Assembly: GCA_030247855.1 (NCBI GenBank) | Contig: JAPDRN010000110.1 | Span: 1-64,000, forward strand | DNA length: 64,000 nt | Source of the DNA: Knufia peltigerae | Lineage: Eukaryota; Ascomycota; Eurotiomycetes; Chaetothyriales; Trichomeriaceae | Reading direction: 5' to 3' | In this document: positions 42,166-52,230 of the stretch, piece by piece | Layout: each line of letters starts with the position of its first letter | Numbering within the stretch: position 1 is the stretch's first letter | The notes under the pieces: generated by a model | What the model saw: only the letters and a program-made list of their open reading frames with translations | The model's database searches: none | What the model was told of the DNA's origin: nothing | Translations under genes and position numbers: made by a program

Positions 42166-43172
42166 CCAAGCCAAAACACAGAGAGATGTTGAAGGAGGAG
42201 GGCTGGGCCTTTGGTCAAAGGCCTTGGGAATGGACACCAAATCGGAGATCGGCCAGGGACAGGTGGTGTCATTTGTTTGCAGCGTGGATAAAGGCGGCTA
42301 CTCCGGGATCTGGCCCCCATCTAGCTTCTCTGAAGCCAAACTCGGCGCGAGGTACGTACGCCTTCTCGTGACATCGCGCGCCCCAAATTTCAAGATGGAG
42401 GGGGCATCTCAAGCATCTCATGCATCCTAGTTCGGCCACGTGGGTGGGTGGCTGTCACTAACGCTCGTCGCGTCCTGTTGGCCCAACGCCCGCCAATGGT
42501 CGACCATTGTGTTCGTTTCAACAAACTAGTGTGTCGGAGAGCCGTGTATATATATATACGCTAAGGACGCGCATCGCACCACCAGTTGGAGCTGCTGGGG
42601 CTGAAAAAAAGAAGAGTGGGAACACGTTACTGCACAAGACCTGCAATTTGTGTCCGCTGACTGCTACGCTTTGGATATTGAGCCCCCTGTCGGGGGTCGA
42701 TCAGGGTGGTTGTCGTTGGGCAAACGGACTATTGACGCCGTCGTCATTTTTGGTTGGAGAACCAAACATTTTCCCAAAACTCACCAACGAGACTTGACCT
42801 GAACGGGAGTAGGTCTGTTCGCAGGGGGATGATCCGGAAGGGCTATTTGACGTCCGCTAGTACGGAGTGAAATAAAAGGATGAGCTAACGCTAATTCCCG
42901 AAAAGATTCCACATGATCCGCCAGCGCGCTAACGAGTCGGTTCCAATTCGCGGAGTGGTCACGTAAGACGCTGAGTCAACACCAATTTCGGTGCAGCCTG
43001 ATCCCTGCGTGGGGGCTTGGTTGTCGCGAGTTCAGTAACCGGTTTTTTTTCCAACTGTCACTTTGAACTGGTGCGACAGTAAGGGGTCAAGTCTACAGAG
43101 TAACCCTGTCACCCTCTGTCTGTGTCACGTAATGATTCACTTCGGACGGTTGCTGGCCGAAACCCGTCGAGG
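42166..43172. other. Region without a supported gene
   Basis: A short (TA)n run lies at 42546-42556. The + frames at 42507-42797 and earlier are short and unrecognised. Confidence 0.4.
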
Positions 43173-43372
43173 TCACGTGCTGCGCGAATCGATTACCACT
43201 CATCCAGCCTTGGCATGTTTGAGGATGGATGTACATTAAAAGTTTGTGGTGGCGGACTTTGCTCACATGATCTCACGTGTCGCGCAACTTCATCGACGCT
43301 CGCCCAGCCTTGTCATGTTTGAAGACGTACATTTAAGGTTTACTGTAGCACCATTGGCTGACGCTGAGGGTC
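43173..43372 (+). repeat. Two tandem about 100-bp units, each starting TCACGTG
   Basis: Units start at 43173 and 43273 and share TCACGTG, then CGC.AATCGA-like sequence, GCCCAGCCTTG.CATGTTTGA and GTACATT.AA.GTTT. They run directly into repeat D copy 2, whose first CACGTG is at 43382. Confidence 0.75.
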
Positions 43373-43520
43373 ACGTTATCTCACGTGAACACTGCCATCA
43401 CGAAGGGTCACAGGCAAGACGAAGCAGAAAGCTTTTGGTAAAAGCTGCCCTTTTCAGCATTTCCCAAGGGCTCAGGTCAACATGGAAAGACCGACCGGAC
43501 AACCGTGGATCACGTGACTG
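43360..43520 (+). repeat. Repeat D, copy 2
   Basis: Colinear with 40470-40640. It contains CACGTG at 43382 and 43511. 43521-44069 then shows GACAGACAGAAA short repeats, another CACGTG at 43779 and no gene. Confidence 0.65.
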
Positions 43521-44069
43521 CAACGGTTGCCAGCCAGCCAATTGAAAATCATCAATTGACAGACAGAAAGAAAAATGTCGACTGACAGACAGAAAAGTGA
43601 CAGGATCAGTTAGCGATTCCGGAAGATCTGCACGGCCCGACCCGTCGCTAATGCACTCGCCTAGCCCTGCGAAAGTGCACCATCTGTCTGACAACATGAA
43701 TTTTCCAACTCTGTCAGACAAAGATGATTTTTCTGGCGAGGCTAGTCCCAAAACATCCCAGGACTGGCTTCCAGGGGTCACGTGAGGTGGTCTATGAAGT
43801 ACTTGCGCGAGTACTCCGCCGTAGAGTTTTTTCCGGTTCCTTGAGGCTCAGCACTCCTTGTCATACGAGTACGGGTACGAGCACGATTACGAGTACGAGT
43901 CACTCCTCACCTTGTCCTAGCAATAAATTTCCCCTTACCAGTAAGTGCACCTCCAAAGGAAAAAGCACTGTACATAGACGTTGTTGCCCCTCAGTCACCA
44001 AATCTACTTTTTTTTTGGGGTCAATAAGTTTGGTGATTCCCCTTCACCGTACCCGGCGACTGAGACTGT

Positions 44070-44118
44070 TGTCACGACTTATGCGCTTGAAATGATGGAA
44101 TTCCGTACGGAGAAGGGC
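44070..44118 (-). repeat. R1 fragment, inverted (3' end)
   Basis: Begins TGTCACGACTTATGCGCTTG and continues AAATGATGGAATTCCGTACG, the reverse complement of the R1 3' end; the remainder is missing. Confidence 0.75.
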
Positions 44119-44945
44119 TTTTGGTCGTGGCTGTTGATGCCTCGTAGGCGCAGTGTGTTAACAATAATTTGCAGGGGGTGAGTTGTCGACTGTTGTTGCT
44201 GTAGTTACCAGCTAGCCAGTTAATTACCCCTCACCAGCAGGTCTCTATTTACTGTTATACAAATAATTTGAGGGGTTGATTGTTAAATGTTGCTGCTATG
44301 ATTACTACTCCGTAATTAGTTAGTTAACTAAACCTCACCAGCACAAGTTATTATTCTTCTGCAACCAAAATTCCCCTCCCTCCCCTCTCCCCTCTCGTCT
44401 CTCTCACTCTGCTCGCCAGTTACCGCCCACCAGTAGATACTCGTACGAAGAGGTATATTAGGAACGGCCTATAGAATAGGCAGAGTGATAACACAATGAA
44501 AATAGGTCTTCCTATATAGGTGCTCTAGTTACAGAACTCGAAGCATAAGGAAGAGAAGTTCCTTTGCGGGAAGCGTGCGATAATTGTGCGGTCCCCCCTG
44601 AGTTCTCTTGGCGTTGCGTGCTTGGCAAGTATACTTGGCGTGGAGTTTTGAGATGTCGTCTGTTCTCTGTTCTGTCTACTCATGACAAGGCGCAGAGTAC
44701 AAGAATCATCCAAGGTCAACAGTTCAAACTCGTACCAGCTGGAATCGTACTCGTACCGGAATGACTCTTGGCAATGCTTTGAGAATGACTAATCGTCTAG
44801 CATTGTCCCCCTCATCTGATTGGTCAATCGTGGTAATTATCCTAATGATCTAAATATCTAGGATAATTGTGCCCTGAGGCCAAAATATTTTGGGGTAGCA
44901 CTCGACTCAACCCAAGATATTTTGGAGCTACAACCACCACATAGT
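44119..44945. other. AT-rich region without a supported gene
   Basis: Contains two diverged copies of a GTTAGTTAACTA.CCTCACCAGCA-like segment (about 44210 and 44325) and pyrimidine-rich sequence. No gene seen. Confidence 0.4.
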
Positions 44946-45060
44946 TAGGGCTTGGGATTATTATTTCGCAACACACCAAAAATAATCAGGTCTTAGCATT
45001 ATTGTTTCGCAACACACCCAATAGGCCTTGGCATTATTGTCGCTCGACACACCCAAAATA
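44946..45060 (+). repeat. Three tandem units of 35-42 bp
   Basis: Each unit reads like GGCTTGGCATTATTGTTTCGC followed by AACACACCCAA; units start near 44946, 44988 and 45023. Confidence 0.8.
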
Positions 45061-45144
45061 CCATTCGGAAAGGGCTTACAACCACAACATCCAAAAAGAT
45101 TTGAGAGTTACAGAATAGCAACGAAACACTTAAAAATACCTTTT

Positions 45145-45309
45145 TGTCATGATCCTGATCATGTGACTTGTGTTGCCTACTTGTCGCATTAGGTCTTATT
45201 CGGGAAGCCTGCCTCGGCCTGCGCGCACGCAGCACTGCGCTGCGGCCTCAGCACCAAGTTAGCCCTCCTTCGTACTGAATTCTATCTTTTCAAACGCATA
45301 GTCCTGGCA
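45145..45309 (+). repeat. R1, near full-length copy
   Basis: TGTCA head, TATTCGGGAAGCCTGCC, GCCTGCGCGCACGCAGCACT, CCTTCGTACTGAATTCTA and GCATAGTC are all present; the last bases read CTGGCA instead of GTGACA. Confidence 0.85.
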
Positions 45310-45356
45310 GCGGCGAAGGATCGAAGATGCTGGACCGCTGCTGATCCGAGGGGGTC

Positions 45357-45610
45357 GTGGTGGAGGCGTCACCGCACGTCAAAATCCTGGGGGTGCTCAT
45401 GGACGGGCAGTTTCGATACCATGAACACGCAGCAAGGATAGCGAAGAGGGATCTTGGTGCGGCGCAGGCGTTGCGGAGGTTGCGAGGTCTGCAGCCGAAC
45501 ATGGCGCGACAGCTGTACACCTCGATGGTGACGCCCGTGGTCGAGTACGCGTCGGTGGCGATTGGCACGCAACTCGACTCAGCACCCGCTCAATCAGGCT
45601 GGTGCCAAGT
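45357..45610 (+). pseudogene. LINE reverse-transcriptase C-terminal fragment
   Basis: The frame reads VKILGVLMDGQFRYHEHAARIAKRDLGAAQALRRLRGLQPNMARQLYTSMVTPVVEYAS, the region after the RT catalytic motifs in fungal LINEs. It is in the opposite orientation to the 30.3-34.0 kb element, and has no RT catalytic motif upstream and no RNase H downstream. Confidence 0.8.
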
Positions 45611-45950
45611 CCCAGACACTTGCCTGCGCCTCGCAACACTTACTCGCGCAGCCCGTCTCTGTGTGTGGTTGCAAGTCCTAACTATTTTGAATACTTGCGC
45701 AATGAGACAAGCAGGCCAGATCTGGCTGGTGCTGCTATACTGTACAGCTGGTGAGGGATTACCTTTTGCACCAATTGACTGACTGCTGTTCTGCTGGCGA
45801 GCGGTAACTGGCTGGCTGTAACAACCAGGCGGCACTAGTCACATGATCAGGATCCTGACATAGGCGCAGGCAGCAAGCCGCAGCAGCAGGCGTAAGGGTT
45901 AAAGTAGAAAACATCAACAAAGAACATTAACAAAGATTCGAGTTTCCGCG

Positions 45951-45958
45951 TATATAAA
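45951..45958 (+). promoter_or_regulatory. TATA-like box upstream of the 368-aa gene
   Basis: TATATAAATA follows a GCG at 45951, 86-93 bp upstream of the ATG at 46044, a reasonable distance for a fungal core promoter. Confidence 0.4.
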
Positions 45959-46043
45959 TACGTCTTTTACTTGCTCCCTGTATTTTCCGCGTCACCTTGC
46001 TACTACACTTCAGGACCCCTTCGTTCCAAGATCCAGTCCAACA

Positions 46044-47150
46044 ATGTCTACTCCGTATTCATATCTGGTGGACCATGACAAGGGATCCCAGGGCGAGGGT
46101 GATGGCCGTGATACGACAAACGTCAGCGACCTCATGGAATCCACAGCCACGGGCGCCACCACGGCTACGCTCACGGACGGTAGCAGCACCTACGATGGCA
46201 TAAACACTCCGAGCACCACAGACGACGGTATCGATACTCCCATCAGCAGCGATCCAGCGAGAACTGGTATTCGGGGTACACAGGCGAGCGGCCTAGCCTT
46301 GCCCGAGCCCGCCGGGATGCTGTCGTCACCCGAGCTCACGGTCTTGCTGCATCAAATCCAGCAGGCCGCCGAAGACGTGTCGCAGCTCGTTGGGCGATTT
46401 GGATTCAAGATGGCAGACAAGCTCAGCAGCCCATGCATCAAACGGGCGCTCTTCGCGGACCACAAATTGCTCCGGCTACCGTGCCTAAAGTACGCCGACG
46501 ACTTTACCTGTCGAGTGACAAGATTCCATACCGCCGGGCAACCCATCTACCACGAGAATTCGGCCCCGCTGCTATGGTGGCTCTGGGACGCGCTACTCGA
46601 CCACCTCCCACCGAGAGTGCCCGCGAGGGGTCGGAAGCTCGAGTTCACGCCCGCCCACGGCACCGACATCCCCTTACCGTACAACATCAGCGTCAACCTC
46701 GAATCCAAATGTGACAAGGAGATCATCGAGCTCACCGCGTGGTACGGCGGGCTCTTCCACGAGCGGCGAATCTTCGACGCCCCCGTCGCCCGGTTCTGCT
46801 TCCCTGAGACGAAACGGTACGGCAAGCCGATCGAAGCCCCCCTGAATATCGACCGACGCACGTACCAGGGAGAAGGCTGCCTCGCTCACACGTTCGATTA
46901 CCTCATGCCCCGTCCGGGAAGCCCATGGCGACTCGCCATGAAGGCCTTCCCTCCAGACAAGGAGGAGGCTCTGGTCGTCGCTCTCGCCGGGACCTGCAAG
47001 GCTGAGGACGACCACGTGTACTTGGCGGAGGACCAAGATCGGCAGTGCCGGAACCTGCTGCAGCGCGTCCCCCCCGACGCCAAGGAGTACATACGCAACG
47101 AAAAGCTCGTGGGAAAGACTGGCGGACCATACAGTAAGACTGTCTATTGA
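46044..47150 (+). CDS. Hypothetical protein, 368 aa, single exon
   Basis: A long open frame with strongly GC-rich third positions (clear coding bias compared with its flanks) and a good start context (ACAATGTC). Residues 1-90 are Ser/Thr/Asp/Gly-rich and likely disordered. Residues about 90-368 look globular: a helix LLHQIQQAAEDVSQLVGRFGF, Trp-rich PLLWWLWDALLDHLPP, IISELTAWYGG-like and PWRLAMKAFPPDKEEALVVALAG segments, and a tail KTGGPYSKTVY. I recognise no family. It follows an R1 head at 45833-45860 by 180 bp, so its promoter lies next to that repeat. Expression is likely from its coding bias; function unknown. Confidence 0.75.
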   Translation: MSTPYSYLVDHDKGSQGEGDGRDTTNVSDLMESTATGATTATLTDGSSTYDGINTPSTTDDGIDTPISSDPARTGIRGTQASGLALPEPAGMLSSPELTVLLHQIQQAAEDVSQLVGRFGFKMADKLSSPCIKRALFADHKLLRLPCLKYADDFTCRVTRFHTAGQPIYHENSAPLLWWLWDALLDHLPPRVPARGRKLEFTPAHGTDIPLPYNISVNLESKCDKEIIELTAWYGGLFHERRIFDAPVARFCFPETKRYGKPIEAPLNIDRRTYQGEGCLAHTFDYLMPRPGSPWRLAMKAFPPDKEEALVVALAGTCKAEDDHVYLAEDQDRQCRNLLQRVPPDAKEYIRNEKLVGKTGGPYSKTVY

Positions 47151-47565
47151 CCCCGGGGCCCCATGGATTGAGATGTGGGACGAGTTATCTCTCTAGATCT
47201 GCTGGTACGAGTCGGCCGCGAAGAGCTACGTGACCATCACGGAGAACTATTCATAGTCGTACAAGTCGTACCAGCCGGGCGCTTCAAATTATTCGGAGAA
47301 ATGTGTTGTGACGACGAGAAATTACTGTACGAAGTAGCACCAAAATAAAACTACCGAAAATCCATGACTCATCGTCTTACGTGAACCTCCATAAATAGAA
47401 ACGAATCCAAAAACGCCAGATCGCGTGAATCTCCCGGGAATCTTGCAATAGCTCGCATCTTGTACGGAGTCCGGAGTCCGGAATAGCTTATCTAGACATC
47501 CCCGCAAAGAATAGAGAGATACACTAGTCTCTCTCAAGTCAGATTGGAGCATATTGGGTACATAC
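47151..47565. other. Intergenic region
   Basis: 3' flank of the 368-aa gene; short frames only. Confidence 0.4.
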
Positions 47566-47745
47566 GATATTGAGCCCTCGGCAGAGTTTCCGAAAATGGC
47601 ACTCGGCACTCCTTCCCTTTCTGAGATAGTAAAGTTGTAGAGATCTCCTTCTGTGACACCTTCATCCTTACACAATCCAAGCCCTTACACGCAACACGTC
47701 CTCAAGCCTCCTTTCTCATTCCTCATTCCTTTATCGTACCCGGAC
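47566..47745 (+). repeat. Repeat F, copy 1
   Basis: About 180 bp colinear with 52038-52230: TTGAGCCCTCG.., GAGTTTCCG.AAATGGCACTC, CTCCTTC..TGACACCTTCATC and CTTACACAA.CCA. It precedes the AIM9-like kinase relic. Confidence 0.75.
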
Positions 47746-47929
47746 CGTCAACGACGCGGGAGATTTCCTGTAATATTGTTTCGTTGATTTCGCTGGCTCA
47801 GAACAAAAGCGGTGAGGAGATGAGACTTGACCCTTTTCAAGCTAGCGCAGTTCTGAGATGAAATCAATCGTTTGCAAAAATCTTCCCATGATCAATTACA
47901 CAGTCCGGTCACACCCATCCGATGGCGTT

Positions 47930-48707
47930 TCCAAGGAGAAGACTCTTATCTACAGTGACGATAAAAAGCATTTTTCAGAAGTTGCGACAGACTGGCTTCA
48001 ACTCTTCCGCCGCTTCAGATCTGTTCTTTCCAACGACCGGCCGGCCGCTGTGGGACGAAAATCGTCAGCGACAACGACACATACAGAAATTCGACCTCGG
48101 GGCTCTCGAACATGTCATCACCAAGGTGGTAAGATCAAGAGCTGGAACCCCCCGTTCGATGGGAGAAAGTCGCGGAAGGCGGTTCCAATAAAGTCTTGCT
48201 CGCCGTTGTTGGAAAGCAGCGATTGATAGTCAAGATCCCTGAGCCGGTTGTCCCGCCGCGGTACGTCATGGCGAGCGAAGTTGCCACGCTCGAGCTCTTA
48301 CGGTCCGAGTTGGAAATACCGGTGCCCAAGATGACAACAGTGACAATCCAGTCGGCTGCGAATACATCATCATGAGGGAGACGCTCCTTCGGATTTAGCG
48401 CCATTAGTCTGACTTCCTTCGTGACGGAGATGACGCAGTGGGATGCCCTATTAAGATCGGGAGCGATGAGTTAACGAACCACCACAAGGACGGACGGCGC
48501 CACAATGAATTTTAAGACCTCCTCAAGACCAGAAACATATCGGTCGCCGAAGAAGGCTGGGTGCCTTCGGAAGAGTTTACCGAACGAGAAGACGACCTTG
48601 TGACTGCGATAAAGGAGACCATCGAGTCTTTGGACAGTGAACAGGAACGCCGAGAGTTCAACGACAGGCTCCATCGTTGGAACCTGACGGACTGGGAAAA
48701 CACCTAG
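47930..48707 (+). pseudogene. APH/AIM9-like phosphotransferase relic
   Basis: Pieces in order across frames: FDLGALEHVITKVV near 48090; GGSNKVLLAVVGKQRLIVKIPEPVVPP.YVMASEVATLELLRSELEIPVPK at 48180-48335; in another frame NPVGCEYIIMRE at 48345-48380; and a C-terminal helix EEGWVPSEEFTEREDDLVTAIKE...DSEQERREF near 48550-48660. These match the N-lobe and tail of the fungal AIM9/phosphotransferase family. The catalytic HxD loop is not found between them. Frameshifts and stops make it non-functional. Confidence 0.75.
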
Positions 48708-48845
48708 CCAATCAAGATCGACCGCTCAGACAAAGCCTTTTTTTCTCGCAATCAAGGCATGTGAAACACAAAAGGACTTCCCCTCTTTTTGACAGATCGG
48801 AACGCCTTTGCTGTTACATAACACAAACTGTCAGATTTGATGTCG

Positions 48846-49338
48846 ACAGACGGTTGGCCAATCATATCGCGCAGAGTGTCGACGATGACTCAGTCTGTTG
48901 CATCTGAGAGACAGCTGACACAAGCAAAAAACTGATACGAGAAGTGTCAGTCTCCAGTCTTCTTGTTTCAGTAAGGCGATCCATACGGGTTTGTGGGTGG
49001 CGTTTCTGACGCCGGAGCTTTTGACGTTTGACACTCTTACCCAGCGGAGATGTTCTCCCCTTCGATCAAGGACCGCTTTTCCTTCATGCCGCAACCAAAA
49101 CCTCGACCGCAAAACAACTCATCACTCACCGCCCAAATCGAACAATACAGCGTATCTTCTTCATCGGAGGATAGACAATGCACCCTTTTTTGGCGGCGGC
49201 GGACCTGACATAGTCACGAGAGAGACTGACCTATCAGGCCCATGGACCTTTCAAGTCCTCACCACCCACCAAATTACCTGATCACAGCATTCTTTTTCAA
49301 TCATCTCGTCTCCGGCGGACCATTCATCATCTCCATGG
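48846..49338 (+). repeat. Repeat E, copy 1 (segmental duplication)
   Basis: 493 bp colinear with 55905-56631: GACGGTTGGCCA, TGTCGACGAT, CAGTCTGTTGC, GTGTCAGT, TGTGGGTGG, CGCAACCAAAA and CTCACCA-type blocks, then GAGACTGAC.T.TCAG.CCC. No coding content was recognised in either copy. Confidence 0.75.
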
Positions 49339-49727
49339 CGTACAAAGCAGTTGACCGAAAACGCGTCATGTCCCGATTGCCTGGAGTTGTCGGAAGGCAT
49401 TCATTTTTGTTGCACTCTTTTCTTTCTTGTCCCGAGATACGGAGTTACGACCCGACTTGGAACCCGGCCGGAGCGGCATAGGAAAGATCCCCGATCGACG
49501 ACACCACGGAGTTTCAGTTCATGCTCTTGGTCATTACCGACAAGCATAGAGGCCCTCGGCTGTTGCGTTTTGGTTCTCTAGGAAATCAGTTCAGGGGATC
49601 AGTCATGGACGGTCACTACGTCCCGGTAAGAAGTAAGCTCAGTCTCGGTTTCCCCTTCAATGTCCCCCTTATTCTGACATACTTTCTCGGGTTTGTCATC
49701 TCACTCACGTGTGGACCGTCGAATGTC

Positions 49728-50110
49728 ATATTGTAGAGAGAAATGCAGGGGGGTTCTGCCGAGGGTGCCGTGATTGGCTGATGAGTGCGCGAGGGGTGCA
49801 AGTGCCTTTGCTTTTCCCGCAGAGTCAGGAGCGGCAAGTAGATGGACATGCATACGACCTGTCGAGTAGGCTTTGCGAGTATGATCGCGCTGCCGCCCTT
49901 GCAGTGTGAACGATGAGTGTGGGATGAAGTTTTGGTTTCTCTATTGATCGGATACCTTGGGAATTCCGCGGAGGCCTGTACAGAGTGTCAGGCAGCAATG
50001 GCGACCAAGTAGCGGACGCTGGCGGGAGACTGCGAGTGAACGAGGATGTCGACAGAGAGATTACAGAAGCGCCGAGAGCGTCGCAGCGCAAATCCCGGAG
50101 AGAATCTTAC
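49728..50110 (+). repeat. Repeat B, copy 3
   Basis: Colinear with 37490-37890: ATTGTAGAGAGAAATG, TTGGCTGATGAGTGCGCG, CCTGTACAGAG.GTC, GTCGACAGAGAGATTACAGA and AGCGCCGAGAG. 49339-49727 shows no gene. Confidence 0.65.
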
Positions 50111-50541
50111 CAAATTGTGGAGAGTCTTTGGCCTGATGATAAGGTGAGTGCGTCGTCAATGGGGATCGAGTTTTATGAAGTGACGAGACATGAATGAAAA
50201 CGGCAAAAGGGACACCCGTCGAGTATTGGGTCACTCGAACGTGATGGGAAGGAACTCGATCCGACCTGCTGTCGTTGGGCGTCGACGGCGCGTAAAAGGT
50301 TTCTTGTTCTGGGGCCTGTTACAAGGTAATGCATTATACGCGAACAGGTTCTTCGTCCATTCTGGGAGACTATCAACTCACGGATCTATTCGGAGCGAAA
50401 TCATTCCCACTCGTCGAGGGTCGGATCAAGAACCATTGAGCGACGCAGCTAACCAAATCTTTACCCTCTTATACGAGTACTAGCCGGTGAGAGTATATAC
50501 AACTGACTGATGAGTGCAGGGTACAACAGCCACCACTCAAT

Positions 50542-50611
50542 TGCCAGGTTCCTGATCATGTGACTAGTGCTGCCTACTTGTTGCATTAGTCCTATTCGGG
50601 AACTACTTCAG
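50542..50611 (+). repeat. R1 copy, 5' half
   Basis: Head TGCCAGGTTCCTGATCATGT, then GACTAGTGCTGCCTACTTGT and CCTATTCGGGAACT; the 3' half is missing. It lies 64 bp upstream of the nucleosidase-gene ATG. 50111-50541 shows no gene. Confidence 0.85.
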
Positions 50612-50674
50612 TACGGCAATCACAGCTTTTGTTTCCCTTTCCTCTTCCTCTTCTTCAGCCTTCGATATACAACA

Positions 50675-51598
50675 ATGCCGACACGGGACGAGTTTACTGT
50701 CGGATACATTTGTGCGGATGGAAACGCCTTGACCAGCTGCGTCATCTCGCTCGATGAAGAACACCCACCCCTCCCGCAGTATCGACATGACAACAACGCC
50801 TATCAACTTGGCAAGATCGGCTCACACAAGGTCGCCATGTGCTGCCTGCTGGGCCAAAGCAGATACCAGACGGAGAGCGCGGCGGTCGACATGATGCGGA
50901 GCTTCCCTCGCATCGAGCTGCTGATCCTGGTCAACGGCGATGCCGGTGCCGTGCCGCGTGATGCAGGCCAAGTCCACGTCGGCGACGTGGTCGTCGCACA
51001 GAGGTTCGCCAAAACGGACCCGTACAACCCGGACGGCGGGCTGGTGGAGATGAACCTTCTCCGGGCCTCGGGCCTTCTCGCCACCGCCGACATGAATACT
51101 GATCAGCAGTGGTCGCTGGACGAGGGCATCGCCACGCTCATCGCGAAGAATGACCGGTGGGGTGGAAAGTGCAGGCGGCCCGCCGGAGACGACGTGGATA
51201 AGCTGGACAAATTCTTCGATCCCCGACGACCGGATGAACCGGCCTGCGTGGTCCACCGCCACGGGCTGGTCATATCGGACCCTACATATCCGGAGGACCG
51301 GGAACACAGGGAGTCCATCGCAGCTCCGGGGACGTTTGCATCCACGAGTGCCGTCTGTTTCGACCACGGCCAAACGGCAGGTCTCCCGCTGTACAAGCCG
51401 GTCCTTCACGAGTTTTCTGTGCTTGGTGTGTCGAATTATTGCGATGAAGATGCGCAGAGGGATCGAAATACGTGGACGCGCTATGCCTCTATGGGTGCAG
51501 CCGCTTGCGCAAGAAAGATCGTGATGAGCCTGGCGACCGAGAACTCGACAGGATGGGATGGCGAAGGGTGTCACGACTATGCGTTTGGATTGATATAA
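50675..51598 (+). CDS. Nucleoside phosphorylase (PNP/UDP)-like domain protein, 307 aa
   Basis: Single exon from ATG 50675 (ACAATGCC). Residues 1-60 read EFTVGYICADGNALTSCVISLDEEHPPLP with NNAYQLGKIGSHKVAMCCL, residues 60-110 GQSRYQTESAAVDMMRSFPRIELLILVNGDAGAVPRD and VHVGDVVVAQ. These match the N-terminal PNP_UDP domain that fungi attach to NACHT or NB-ARC and ankyrin proteins. The C-terminal part keeps RDRNTWTRYASMGAAACARKIV, the usual end of the domain. No NACHT or ankyrin part follows; the reading ends in an R1 repeat, which supplies the last residues (CHDYAFGLI) and the stop. It is a stand-alone or truncated copy; enzymatic activity (nucleosidase) is plausible but not shown. Confidence 0.8.
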   Translation: MPTRDEFTVGYICADGNALTSCVISLDEEHPPLPQYRHDNNAYQLGKIGSHKVAMCCLLGQSRYQTESAAVDMMRSFPRIELLILVNGDAGAVPRDAGQVHVGDVVVAQRFAKTDPYNPDGGLVEMNLLRASGLLATADMNTDQQWSLDEGIATLIAKNDRWGGKCRRPAGDDVDKLDKFFDPRRPDEPACVVHRHGLVISDPTYPEDREHRESIAAPGTFASTSAVCFDHGQTAGLPLYKPVLHEFSVLGVSNYCDEDAQRDRNTWTRYASMGAAACARKIVMSLATENSTGWDGEGCHDYAFGLI

Positions 51599-51835
51599 TC
51601 CAGTACGAAGGAGGTCTAAATTAGGTGTTGAGGCCGCAGTGTATTGCTAGCACTAGTCACATGATCAGGATCCTAATCATGTGACTTAGTCAGTGCTGCC
51701 TACTTGTTGCACTAGTCCTATTCTAGCACTGCCTCTCTGCCTGCGCGTACACGAACACTACACTGCGGCCTCAATACCTTCCCAGGACACCCTCATTTGT
51801 ACTGAATTGTTCAATCCAAACGCATAGTCGTCACA
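51569..51835. repeat. Head-to-head pair of R1 copies forming a 267-bp palindrome
   Basis: An inverted R1 (51569 TGTCACGACT...) and a direct R1 (ending GCATAGTCGTCACA at 51835) share the central AGGATCCT at about 51667-51674. The inverted copy overlaps the stop codon of the nucleosidase gene. Confidence 0.85.
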
Positions 51836-52037
51836 CTCCATGTATCGTAAGATCTTGCAATCTTTCATCACGAATCCACAATTTCCCGAGAGGATCAGCA
51901 TTTCCCGAAAGGATCAACATTTCCCGACATCGAGATGGGCCGTGGTACCAGACTCTCCTCGAGGAGATCTTGCCGAACTAGGAAATTTGTCTCTCTTTAG
52001 ACTCGAGAAGCTGAGACTTGCATGCGGCCGAGGTCGA

Positions 52038-52230
52038 CGGTGTTGAGCCCTCGCTGGAGTTTCCGGAAATGGCACTCGATGCTCCTTCCCTACCGAAAGG
52101 GATAGCATGGTTACTTACATCGCTCTCCTTCTCTGACACCTTCATCCTTACACAACCCAGGCAATTACACAATACTTTTTCAGCCCCCTGTTCTTGTTCC
52201 TCTTTGCCTCTCCCTGCCCGGGTTTACGAT
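52038..52230 (+). repeat. Repeat F, copy 2
   Basis: Colinear with 47566-47745. It sits upstream of the CocE-type gene as copy 1 sits upstream of the kinase relic. The flanks 51836-52037 carry three short ATTTCCCGA repeats (51880-51930). 52231-52612 shows no gene. Confidence 0.75.

Larger units (their letters stand above)
45145..45860 (+). mobile_element. 716-bp segment with 28-bp terminal inverted repeats made of R1 heads
   Basis: The left end (45145, TGTCATGATCCTGATCATGT) and the right end (ending TGACA at 45860) match each other inverted at about 25 of 28 positions. The left end is a full R1 copy (45145-45309); the right end is only the R1 head. Between them lies a LINE reverse-transcriptase tail. 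No target-site duplication is seen (flanks CTTTT and TAGGC). It could be a small non-autonomous element, or two R1 copies that happen to face each other. Confidence 0.55.
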
